A DNA stretch of 64,000 nt from Sphaerosporella brunnea. Lineage: Eukaryota > Ascomycota > Pezizomycetes > Pezizales > Pyronemataceae. The position numbers and the translations under genes are program-made. Location: NCBI GenBank assembly GCA_008704415.1, contig VXIS01000016.1:1-64000 (forward strand), given 5' to 3'. Of this stretch, positions 1-9,838 are shown piece by piece. The notes beneath the pieces are model-generated. The model ran no database searches. It saw nothing but the letters and a program-made list of their open reading frames with translations, and was not told where the DNA came from. Each line of letters starts with the position of its first letter. Position 1 is the stretch's first letter.

Positions 1-853
1 ATACTGTAATACTGGTGCATAACGTACCTGTCTACGTTTCACGACAATGCCCGCGATAATAGTAGTCCTGTCGTGGCCAGGTGGACAGGCGCAGCAGAAG
101 AAGCGGTCCGGGTTAATCTGAAACTTCAGAGTACAGGTGACGAACAAAATGGAACGATCAGTAAGAAGGTGTGCCAGTATCCGGAGGAAGGAGGGGCGGG
201 GCTTTACCACCCGGATACGTTCTCAGGCAGCAGGTAGCCGTTGGAAAGCAGCAAACTCGAGTGATACAAAAGGTTCCTGCCTTCTCTCATGTGGAGCATC
301 GCCTCAGGGGTTGAGTGGTTCGCCTCACATTCACCGGATGTTCGCAAACCAAACAGAGACAAAATATACAGGCTAATGCATCACTGATGCTCATACGTTT
401 ATTAGGGTATCGTTGTGACTTGTCACAGACAAATGAAGCTCAACAGCAGCTACAAAAAAAAGGTATTACAGCGTTCTATTGATTGCAACCTCCGTCTTCA
501 AACCCTCAGCCTCTCAACATCTAAAACAATCAAGCTCAGTAATGCGTTTTCGTAGACTAACCAAACGACCCGCAGATTTCGGGAATGAAAATGATACTGC
601 TCAGCGCAAACCGTAAAAACAAGAAAAGGTATCGCCAATTGTGTGTGTGATTGAAAACCCACAACGAAGAAAACAAAATCTCTTGTCAGAGACTTTTGTC
701 GTGAACGCCAATCGAAATGCCTCATCGCTCCCATGCAAACTGTAAGCAAAAAAGTCTAGAATGGTAGTAAAAAGAAATCCAAAGAAACGAAAGCTGGTCG
801 TGCAAGCCTCAAGATCTAGGTTCTTGAATTAACGCATTGATCAAGGAGTTTGA
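1..853. other. Intergenic, downstream of PUF gene
   Basis: No gene supported. The part nearest the PUF gene (about 400-853) is AT-rich and probably holds its 3' UTR. Bases 1-320 show frequent one-base differences from the partner at 60950-61272. Small open frames here change between the two copies, which argues against coding. Confidence 0.6.
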
Positions 854-3634
854 CTAGCGAAATCCGAACCTATTGAAGCGAGAGGTCGGAGAAGGCGGGC
901 CTTGGACCTGTCTGTTGTAGATAGGGTTGCAGCAAAGCATGCCCACGCGAGAACCAAACTTGCTGCCCCTCAAAGAGACCATATGTTTGCGAATGTGGGA
1001 AGCAACCTGCTCCCTGTGCTGCATCGAGGCATGCTGAAGAATCCACTGGACGAGATAGTTACCGTACTGATCGCTCGCGACTGGTCACATGTTAGTATGA
1101 GAGAACCGTGATAGTAATGGAAGGTGATGTACTGTCAATCAGAGGGATGCGTGGACGGTCCGGACGACCCTCGCAGACACGATCCAGATATCTATCCAGA
1201 AATTCGTTTCCGCCGACTTTCAGGCACTTTTCGACAACCTTGGAAGCATACTGATCCATGCTGTATTCCGGTGCGTTCTGGATCACGGTGTCGATTGCAC
1301 GGCTACGGTCGTGCGGGGCACCATGCTCACTATGGAAATGCACATCAGCCCACGTTCATGTAGTATCCGGCAGTAGGATGCTTACCAGATATGCTGGATA
1401 CACCAGTTTCCGAACTGTCCCCGGGCAATGAGGTCGATGTACTCCAGAACCTCAGTGATGCAAGGGCGCTGCAGCATGTCAGCAGAGAGACCAATGTACT
1501 TCACCCGATCCAGCGAACTAACCTTGTCGTTCTCGAGACAATTTTCGAAGATGTTCTGAACCACAAGACTTCCGGTCTCTCCGAGAGCCACCTCGTGCCA
1601 CATGCCGCGCAACGCCTCGTTGACATACTTCATGATCTGAGGGGGGTTTCCGGTCCAACGGAGTTCGAACAGCTTTTGCCAAACATGGCAAGCATCTGAA
1701 AAAGAGTTAGCTCAATATTTCTGACTGTGAATGGGGGGAAACCTACAGCGATGGATAACCGTCTCCGGGATCCGACGCAGCAGTTCGCTAACCATAGTTG
1801 CCTTGAATTCCTCCGGAACACAGTCAAAGGCCTTCTGGATAACATGGCATCCAAATGCGTCCATGCTCAATGCCACAGTATTTCCACGGATGGCGTTGGC
1901 GATTCCTTGGATCTGGTCTGGGGTGCCATGCTCGAAACAACGTTGAACCAAAAAGTTGCCAAATCGGTTAATCATGAGCTGGTAGGCCTGCGCAACGATA
2001 GCATCAACAATAGCATGCTTCTGATCAGCTGTACCAATCTTGAGCTTTTGCTGAAGGAAAATTGACGCTTGTTGATCATTGTTGCAAACAATCTTGTCCA
2101 CGATGTATTTCCAGTTGCAGTTGACGCTACGTTCGAGAAGACGTCTGTAGTTGAGGGGCTCGATGGTGGAGACGTATGTCTGACCCTGCTGAGTGGGTCC
2201 CTGGGCCTGAAAAGGCATTGTTAGCTATGAAAAGACTGTAAGGCCTAGACAAGGAAGTACCTGAACGTTTGAGCCCCACATGCTGGCGGCAGCAACTGCA
2301 TTGAAGTCGTTTCCAGTAGGGGTTGCCAGAGGCGTGCCAATGGGACTCGGGTTGAACGGGGCCGAAGGAGAAAGTCTATCAACAGACGTAGTGAAAGGCA
2401 TCGCTCCTGGGTTGTACGAGGCACGGCGACCATTGAAATAGCGAGGATCACTGAGGGAAGGAGGGCCGGCCAAAGACTGTGAAGCAAAGGATCGGTGGCC
2501 TTGACTATTCCAAACACGGTTTCCAGCTCCATAGATCTCACTCGATTCCATTGCAGAACCTCGACGGACTTGCTGTCCCGGGAACTGCATGTCGGTTGGG
2601 CTGATAGCAGGCATGGGGGCCAATTGTGGAAGGCTAGTCTTTGCAGAGGATCCCCAGATTCCGGCTCCACCGAATGGACCAGCTGAAATAGAATGGGGCT
2701 CGCGGTATTCCAAAGACGACGAACTAGATTCATCGTATGTCGCAGTAGGCCAGGTATCGGCTCGCTCGGCTCCAGGACGGGACATCTGAGCAAACTTGGT
2801 CTGCAGGGAAGCAATGGTATGCTCGGAGATATCTTCCAAACCAGCGTGGTCGTCACCGGACTGGCTCATGGCCTGGTCGAGGGTGTGTTTGGTGATACGG
2901 GTTTGTGCAAGTTCCTCGCTCATTACGTTGATCTGAGATTTGGCCGCCATGAGTTCAGATTGAAGACGATTGACCTCTTTCTGATCCTGGACAGTATATC
3001 CCGGCTGGTATCTAGTGTTGGGAGACATGGAACGCATCGTGCCACCAGTTGATCCTGCCGCCACATGGGTGGGCGAAGCGTTGTAGCTGTTGCGACCAGA
3101 CGGAGGTTCGAACTTGACCTTGCTGAGTTCCCGTTCCTTCTTCTCGAGAGCTTCACGCTGCTGCTCGATAAGACGTTGCTGTTCCTGGAGCTTTGCCATC
3201 AAGTCCCGAAAGTCCGGCTGGTTGGAGGAGTTCTGTTTATTGATAAAGTTTTCATCCTACAGTCATTCGAATATTAGATTAGCACACGGTCAAAACATTG
3301 ATTGGAATAGCAGCGCAGCGGAGTGGTATTAACCTCGCGAGACGGGAGTCGTACCACAACATGTCCAATGTTTCCCATCTTTGAAGTCATGAGTGGAACG
3401 AACTCCTCGATTCCGGCACCGTCAGTGGTGTTAACCTCTCCGGCAGACTTAAAATGGTCAGCAACACAGGTCGATTGCCCAAAGGAATAGACATAGAAGT
3501 AAACAAGAGAGCGGACAGGGCAGTACCTGATTGTTTCCAGGCTTCATGTTCAAGGATCCGTCCGGAGAATCCTCACGCACAATATAACGGGGAGGCTCCA
3601 GGTCAACGGTGCGATGATCGGCTTCAATTGACAT
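854..3634 (-). CDS. PUF (Pumilio) family RNA-binding protein
   Basis: Predicted 778-residue protein from eight exons: 3527-3634, 3355-3447, 2261-3256, 1747-2206, 1523-1695, 1386-1468, 1133-1329 and 854-1080. The first third has a Gln/Glu-rich coiled-coil stretch (LMAKLQEQQRLIEQQREALEK), followed by a long Ser/Pro-rich low-complexity region. The C-terminal 350 residues are a PUF domain. Repeat cores visible include RFGNFLVQRCFEH, AFGCHVIQKAFD, ETGSLVVQNIFEN, QFGNWCIQHICEH, QYASKVVEKC and QYGNYLVQWIL. PUF proteins bind 3' UTRs of target mRNAs and control decay, translation or localisation. The domain resembles fungal Mpf1-type PUF proteins, but I do not assign an orthologue. The intron at 1469-1522 is 54 bp, in frame and stop-free, so retention would add 18 residues inside the domain. 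Identical to the copy at 57639-60419. Confidence 0.88.
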
Positions 3635-3831
3635 TCTCGAGCAAGAGACACGGGGAGGCGGGCCGGGTTCCCTACGTGGCGGTGGGGGCAGAGGGGGGTT
3701 GGGTATTGTACAGTACAAGTTACGCTGAGCAAGCAAAGAAACGAAAAGAAAAACACACGATATCGAGATCGTTGAACAAAGAGAGGGAGAAGAGAGGGTT
3801 TGATGAAGGTTGCAGTAGAGGGCTCAAGAAG

Positions 3832-3874
3832 AGGAGGAGGAGGAGGAGGAGGAGGAGGAGGAGGAGGAGGAGGA
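3832..3874. repeat. (GGA/CCT)n microsatellite
   Basis: About 14 tandem GGA units on the plus strand, in the 5' leader region of the PUF gene. The mirror copy at about 57399-57441 has the same length. Confidence 0.9.
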
Positions 3875-4076
3875 GGGAAGGCGTAGCAGTGGAGGGTGAG
3901 TGAGTAGAAGTAGAGGCGGGAGAAAAGGAGGGAGAGGGAGAGAGGGAGGGAGGGACGAAGCAAGAAGCAGCCAAAAATGATTTGTTTGTCTCGGATGTGC
4001 AGTGAGCTAGGTGAAATTTGGGGGTGGAATGGAAGACGCCGGGGATGCAGCAAGAAGGCGAAGTTGTAGTGGCGGT

Positions 4077-4107
4077 TGGTGGTGGTGGTGGTGGTGGTGG
4101 TGGTGGT
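4077..4107. repeat. (GGT/CCA)n microsatellite
   Basis: About ten tandem GGT units on the plus strand, upstream of the PUF gene. The mirror copy at about 57166-57197 has the same length. Confidence 0.88.
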
Positions 4108-4356
4108 GATTCACGCCGTAGAGGGGCTGCGGTGGGGGGAGCAGATCAGACAGCTGCCGTTCACCGTTCAGCACATGTGCTTGGTGGCAGTAGGTACGGA
4201 CGGACGGGACGCAATGGAGCGTCCTGATGAGCGGAAATCACGAACAGCAGCAGCAGGGCCAGTCACAAACTACAGGCCGTCCGTCGTAGAGGCCGTATCC
4301 CCATCCCCGCAAAAGCACGTTTATACTGCAAAATGAACACCGTGAACGCCGGCCCC

Positions 4357-7193
4357 TCACAAATACGACGCCGCAGAGACCTGCCAGGTCGAGTCGAACA
4401 TGCCCATGGCCTTGGCTCCGCCTGCGCCCATGAACCGCATTTCTCTGCCCACGATCACAAAGTTGGGCTGGCCCACCCCCGTCCGCAGCGGCACCAGGCG
4501 AGCAGCTGTACGCAGCCCCACCTCGTCCGCCCCCCACACCACCAGCATCAGCCGCTGCCTCGACAGCGGGCAGGTAAATATTGCCCCCATTTCCTTCTCC
4601 ATCTTGTACTTTTTCGTCCTCCCGAAGGCATCCCTGATAGCGATGAACCCCTCTGAGATCGTGATTGGAAATCCTTCGCCCGAACAGTGCAACTTGGATG
4701 ACGGCCGGCCGATCAGCACTACGTTGCCGTCGACCTCTTCGAGTTGGTCCACTATCTCGGTATCCGCTGCGAAGTACTGGTACAGGTTCCTCGAAACGTC
4801 CGAGGCCACGGCGTACTTATAGAACTCGCTGTCTGGAGGCACTACAATCGTAAAGCGTCCCTTGGAGGCCAGGAAGGCGTCCATAGCTCCCCATTGTGGC
4901 CCACTCTTTTCAACTGCTTTCCAGCTTTGCTCTGTCGTGGTCTGCTCGAGGTCAGCAACAGTCATCTATGTCTGGAAGTGTGCCCTACAATCCAATCACC
5001 GCGGTCCTCGAGCAAAAATGTTGCGGAAGAGTTCCCGACGGGGAGCTGATAGTCATCGATAATCACTCCAAATGGCCTTTCAAACGTTCTGGCACCCTGT
5101 CCGTCAAAGTGCCATCTACGGATGTTCGATGTGGAAAGGTGCCACCAGTCACCGTGTCTCTCAACATTGATTCGCCCAATTCTACGGTGATCAGTCAGTA
5201 AACAGCCGTGGTGCGTGCAAAGACCACATACCTATCCGGTTCTGCTAGCTGGTCGACAACAATTCCGCCCCTAGAACCAGTGTCTCCAGGGTTCGCAACG
5301 ACCATTGAGAAAGTATACGGCAATTCCGGTATAGATGGTTGTTCGTTCAGAAAGTGCGTCAAGAACCCCGACAAACTACCCTCGGTCATCACTCCCTCCC
5401 ACCAATGCCCCTTCCCAGAAACCTCATAGTAATCGGTATACCAGTTCTCCTCGCCCACTAGTTGGTGCATACGCCTGGAATGGTAGACTGGTACATTGTC
5501 GTCATCCTGCCCATGCTGTTGGAATATCGGAGTGCCCCGCATGTTTGCCGTCAGTAGCTCGTGTCTATAAGAGCTCAGGGAAGTCTGGATCATCGCGGTC
5601 TTGCGAGGCTCGGCTTCATGCCACATGTGGTACGGCACATAGGCAGGGATAGACAGGTATCCAGAGAGTGGAGCGGCGGCAATGATTTTGTCGTTTCTAC
5701 AACCATAAATAAATGCCATGAAAAACCAGCTTCGAGGTTTTATACTCACTTATGGGTAAGTGCATACCAGGTGCCCTGTCCTCCATTCGAATGGCCACTG
5801 ACCACCCATTTTTCCAGAGCAACGCCTTGCCGTGTCCAATTCACTTGTTTCATCCATTCAGGAATAGCAGCAATGGCCGCTTCCACATCTGCAAATCCCC
5901 AGATATCTACAACAGAGTCAGCATGAAAGGGCCATCATTTTGTGGCGAGGAATTCGAAACGCACGCCAGTCGTCACCGCTCCATGTTGTTACTCCGCTGG
6001 GAAGAACCAGCCATGCACAAAGGTCTGGAAGCTTATCATAAGCCTCCTTATTCTGTTGGCTATCTGCGTCCACCCCTGCTCCATGCAACGACAGAAGAAC
6101 GGGCAGCTTCGACTGCGAGCCAGGAGTGCAAGGGGCCTTCGGCGATGGCGGTCTTAGGACTGCATACGAAACAATGCCGGAGGGATGCAGGAACCTGTAC
6201 ACAGCCCGATCTATCAATGCCACGCTTCACGTCAGCCACTCTGAGGGTGACATACGTATATTTCTGCGGTTCCCACCAGTTGTTGACGTGATTCAACCCA
6301 TGCGTGGCCAGAACCTCCACAGAACCTTTCTCACCATCTCGCCGGTACTTCACTGCCAATTCCAATTCGGTCGAATTCCGTGGCAACTCCATAATCCGAA
6401 ACTTGACTGGCCTTGACTGCCCCGGGGCGACTTTTATCTTCTCAAATCCCCCAATCTTCGAGCCATTCTTGCCTTCCACGGCCAGCACCTCCACCCAATC
6501 ATCACCCTCATTCCTAACACCAACACTCGCCCACTGCCCAACCAGCAAGCCCCCCACAACATCCGCAACCATGACCTCCCCGAACACTATCCCTCCTTCC
6601 TTCACCTCCTCTACAAGGAGTTGAAACCCCACCTCTTCCACGGCGCCATATGCGCGCACATCTCCGGAGATTCTAACACTGACCTCATGTGTTCCCTCCT
6701 GCAAGTCCAAAACCACCGGCGCACGTCGGTATCCGAACCAATCACCGCCCCAGAACTGAGTATCACCGACCCAGACCTCACCGGTGGCGCCCTCCAACCA
6801 CAACCTCACCTTCCTCGCTCCACAAACCTTCAGCTCACCCCTCGACCAGGCCGAATACTGCAACGCCGACCACCCGTACACGCCCCGCAGCGCCGTCCAA
6901 TTCGTCCCTGTGAAATTGGGCGTGATGGTGTGCGCATTGGGCGTGAGCGGGTTGGGCACGTAATGGTTCGAGCTCCAAACGGCCGCACCGGACTCGGCGA
7001 GCGAAGACGTAAACTCGGCGCCGGAGGGCGACAGCACGCGGAAGCCGCCTGAAAACCGCTCGAGTGGGTCTGCGCCCCATTCGCTTTCGCGTGTGCCGAG
7101 CGGGAAGGGGCCCAAGTGGTGCCAGGTGCTTGAAAGGTTCACGCAGGCCGCGGCGGCCGCGGCCGTAAGCAGTGGGAGTTGTTGCGGTAACAT
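4357..7193 (-). CDS. Secreted alpha/beta hydrolase with Ser-Asp-His triad
   Basis: Predicted 855-residue protein from six exons: 6256-7193, 5965-6194, 5750-5906, 5232-5696, 4989-5181 and 4357-4941. The first 18 residues are an Ala/Leu-rich signal peptide, followed by a beta-rich N-terminal region with N-glycosylation sites. The hydrolase part holds an HGAG oxyanion motif, the nucleophile elbow GHSNGG (Ser near residue 429), an Asp-rich turn (GQDDDNVP) and a candidate catalytic His in GKGHWW. This is the arrangement of prolyl-oligopeptidase/PHB-depolymerase-like fungal enzymes. The substrate is unknown. It may act on a polyester, ester or peptide outside the cell. A TATAAAAA box lies 62-69 bp upstream. 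The last intron (4942-4988) carries a stop, so without splicing the protein would end about 195 residues earlier. Identical to 54080-56916. Confidence 0.82.
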
Positions 7194-7254
7194 GATAATT
7201 GTCGTGCGCTGGCGATTGCGAGGAGAGGAAGGGACGAACGGACGGACGCTCGGG

Positions 7255-7262
7255 TTTTTATA
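7255..7262 (-). promoter_or_regulatory. TATA box of the hydrolase gene
   Basis: TATAAAAA on the minus strand, 62-69 bp upstream of the ATG at 7193. The distance suits a short leader and core promoter. This is inferred from position and sequence only. Confidence 0.5.
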
Positions 7263-7626
7263 TCTGGATACATAGACGTATAGAGTAGCTACTTGCTATC
7301 TCTCTGTGCAGTTTCAGGCTTTTTTTTCTTTCTTTTCTCGATATCGACACGCTGCATGCATGCTGCTGCGGCTTGCATATGCATTGCATAGATAAACGGC
7401 TGCCGCCCCCGACCACTCAATGTGCCATCGGCTTTGCCATTTCCGGCGGTTCGACGTTGGCTGCTGTCAACGGTTATCAGGTGGGTGGGTGGGCAGCCTT
7501 ACCTGCTCGCAAGGCTGATCGTCGTGATCGGCGCAACCGTAATAGGCACTCTATGTATCCGATGGCTTGGGGTAAGTAGACCATATTGCTCTCCACGCGG
7601 AGTAAATTAAGTTTCTGGTATAATAA

Positions 7627-7933
7627 TGGAAGACTTCCCGCAAGGAGCTGGAAGGGCTTAGAGGTCAGAAACCGTGTCTGAAAGGGTCCCCCATTCCCGT
7701 TGGCCACCCGCCAGTCGAGGGCGACGTCACGGCCGATGCTTGATGGCTACTCGGAGCGACCACCGCCCCAATCACCTTGCATGGCCCAGACTTTTGGACG
7801 TCCGAAAGTCTGAATAGACCCCCCCCCCTCTATTCAGACTTTTCGTCTGGTACGCCGGTTTTCCAGAAAAATAATGTTTCAAAGCTTTCAGATCCCTTCT
7901 AAACCCTTCTAGACGGCTGCGGGAAGTCTTCCA
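7627..7933. mobile_element. MITE-like element with imperfect terminal inverted repeats
   Basis: A 307 bp segment starting TGGAAGACTTCCCGCA and ending with its reverse complement. Imperfect pairing extends to about 30 bp per end. It has no coding capacity. An internal hairpin lies at 7805-7842 (two 14-base arms around a C run). This is the build of a non-autonomous DNA transposon. No clear target-site duplication is visible next to the ends, so the family is not assigned. The mirror copy is 53339-53646. Confidence 0.6.
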
Positions 7934-8071
7934 ATACATTTCTTGAACATTATAAGATGTGATGGCCAAACGGAAGAGGTATCCGCAAGTAATTGAGGTA
8001 AAAAAATCAGCCCAGCGCCATCTAAATCAAATAAAAAAAGAAAACTCCGTCTCGTCTACCAGGTATCCGCA

Positions 8072-9437
8072 CTAATTCAACAGTATCTCTCTCCCGGCGG
8101 CCTTAATGACCACCTTCTCCTGTTCCTCGGTTGCAAACCGTCTTCTAAACAGTTCGAACACGAATAGGCCGGCACTGGTACTGGGGATCTGTCTGAGCGT
8201 GTGCATCGCCAGCCCGCGCCACAACCACCGGCGCCAGCCGCCCGCCTTCTTCGCCTGCATCTGGCACTGCTCGTAGGTCTTCCCGTAGCTATGCCGGTAT
8301 TCCTGCCAGACACTCGTCTGTTTGTGTTCCAGCTTAGAGAGGTAGTCGATGCTCTCGAGCCGGCCATAGTGGACGTCTTGGATCTTGGAGATGGGATGCT
8401 GCACCGCTTGCTGCGTGATAGAAGCGAAGGCGCCGGCAAGGAGGAGGAATATCGGCTCGGCGGAGTAGTGGGGGCGGATAACGGTTGGGGCGGAGGCGGA
8501 CTCGACGGAGACCGGAGTGGGTGGAGGCAGTGCGGGTCCAAGGTTTATGAAATGGAGACCTGAATACCACCAGGTCAAAAATGAGAAGTATGCCTGCTGT
8601 TTCACGAATTCAAAGGACGCAAAAAATAGTCCATATCCGAACGATTCCTGCCCGCTATCAGTCCTCTTTCTACGACGTACCACCCCTTGTCTGTATCACA
8701 TACCTTGAGAAAACTCAACCCATACCCTGCAAACACTCCTCTCACTCCAATCTCCTTCAACTTGTGCCTGCTGTAGTGGAAAACACTCTTGTAGCCCCCC
8801 TGCAGCATATCCGACACCTTAAACCGGACCACCAACGCATCCAGCGGCGCCGCAACAATGCTTTGTACCGTTCCGGCCATGAACCCAGCTAGGAAAGTAG
8901 CGCTGATGGGCGGCGGCGGGAAAACCCGTTTTGTAGAGTGAGCGTTGGGCTCGTGCAGTGCGGCCAGCGACTGTAGGTACGTGGTGTAGAGGATAGCGCC
9001 GACGGTGGCGTTGGCGATCATAGGCGGCAGCACCTGCCTGGGGATAAATCCCCATCCATGCTCACGAATCGCGTGTGCCAGCAAGCCCGGGGTAGTTTGC
9101 GCAAAGGACCATCCGGCGTTGGCAGTGATGTGAGGGTTTATGGCTCTTGCGACTTGCTGTATCAAGCCGGACCGGAATCAGCCTACCAGTCCTCCAGGCT
9201 CGTCGCTGCCATGAAGGGCACGGTGCTGCTCACCATATAATCCACTCTCATCTTAAAAAACGCCTTCACCGGCGCGCGGAAATAAAACGCGACCAGCTGC
9301 GTTCCTAGAGCTCTAGCTCCTGCCGCGCTGGAGCCTTGAAGGACATGCGATTTGGCTTTTCGCGCTTCATCGGGGTCCGCCGAGCCGGTAGGATTCCAAG
9401 GGGGCACGATCCCCGGCGTGAGAGGATCTATCGGCAT
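8072..9437 (-). CDS. Divergent mitochondrial carrier (SLC25-like) protein
   Basis: Predicted 410-residue protein from three exons: 9234-9437, 8704-9156 and 8072-8647. Carrier-type signatures are visible but weak. PLDALVVRFK matches the Px[DE]xx[KR] motif, and HPISKIQDV is a second, degenerate one. Gly-rich membrane segments (FLAGFMAGTVQSIVAAPLDA, LLLAGAFASITQQAVQHP) look like paired carrier helices. The acidic/basic contacts of transporting family members are incomplete, so it may be a structural outer- or inner-membrane relative instead of a solute carrier. No substrate can be given. It lies 401 bp downstream of VPS11 on the same strand. Identical to 51799-53164. Confidence 0.7.
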
Positions 9438-9838
9438 CGTGGTGGGTTTCCTGAGACATAGAAGGAGAATAGATGGTTGTGCTGGTGGGTGGATGAGAGC
9501 CGCACGGGAGGTTCCGAGATAACTGGGTCCAGGGGGGTCTGCTTAGGGCTGGGTGCTAGGGTTTCTGAGGTCCGCGCATGACCATGCGTTTGTGGAGTGC
9601 CAAAAGGGATCACCAGCGACGCAGAAGTCGTGCTCAAAGCTATTGGCCACCAATGTGCCACGAAACGCAAAAAGCCATGGGTGGAGAAGCGCGGTAAAGA
9701 AAAGTATTCATGTATCTACGCAGTCAAATGAAACGAAAACGCAGCAAAAATCAACGCCAAAAATGCATCATCACGCATCACTAAAAGAAAAAGCAAGAAA
9801 GAAGAACGAACCCCACTTCATCACCACTCAGAAATCCC
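9438..9838. other. Short intergenic region
   Basis: Holds the promoter and leader of the carrier-like gene and the 3' end of VPS11. The plus-strand frame at 9553-9867 is Lys/His-rich, overlaps the VPS11 end, and is probably not coding. Confidence 0.6.

Larger units (their letters stand above)
3635..4356. other. PUF promoter and leader with trinucleotide repeats
   Basis: Upstream region of the PUF gene and downstream region of the hydrolase gene. On the minus strand it is a long C+T-rich tract with a (CCT)n microsatellite at about 3832-3874 and a (CCA)n microsatellite at about 4077-4107. Long open frames here encode only poly-Arg, poly-Pro, poly-Leu or poly-Gly and are repeat artefacts. A pyrimidine-rich leader is common for strongly expressed fungal genes. 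Confidence 0.65.
7194..8071. other. Intergenic with MITE-like insert
   Basis: Between the hydrolase promoter and the 3' end of the carrier-like gene. Apart from the element at 7627-7933 and A-rich stretches near 8030, no gene or RNA was recognised. The short frames here are not conserved in composition and are probably chance. Confidence 0.6.

Noticed and set aside
3454..3903. Plus-strand open frame ending in poly-Arg
   Set aside because: It is antisense to the PUF leader, and its long Arg run is the (GGA)n microsatellite read in one frame.
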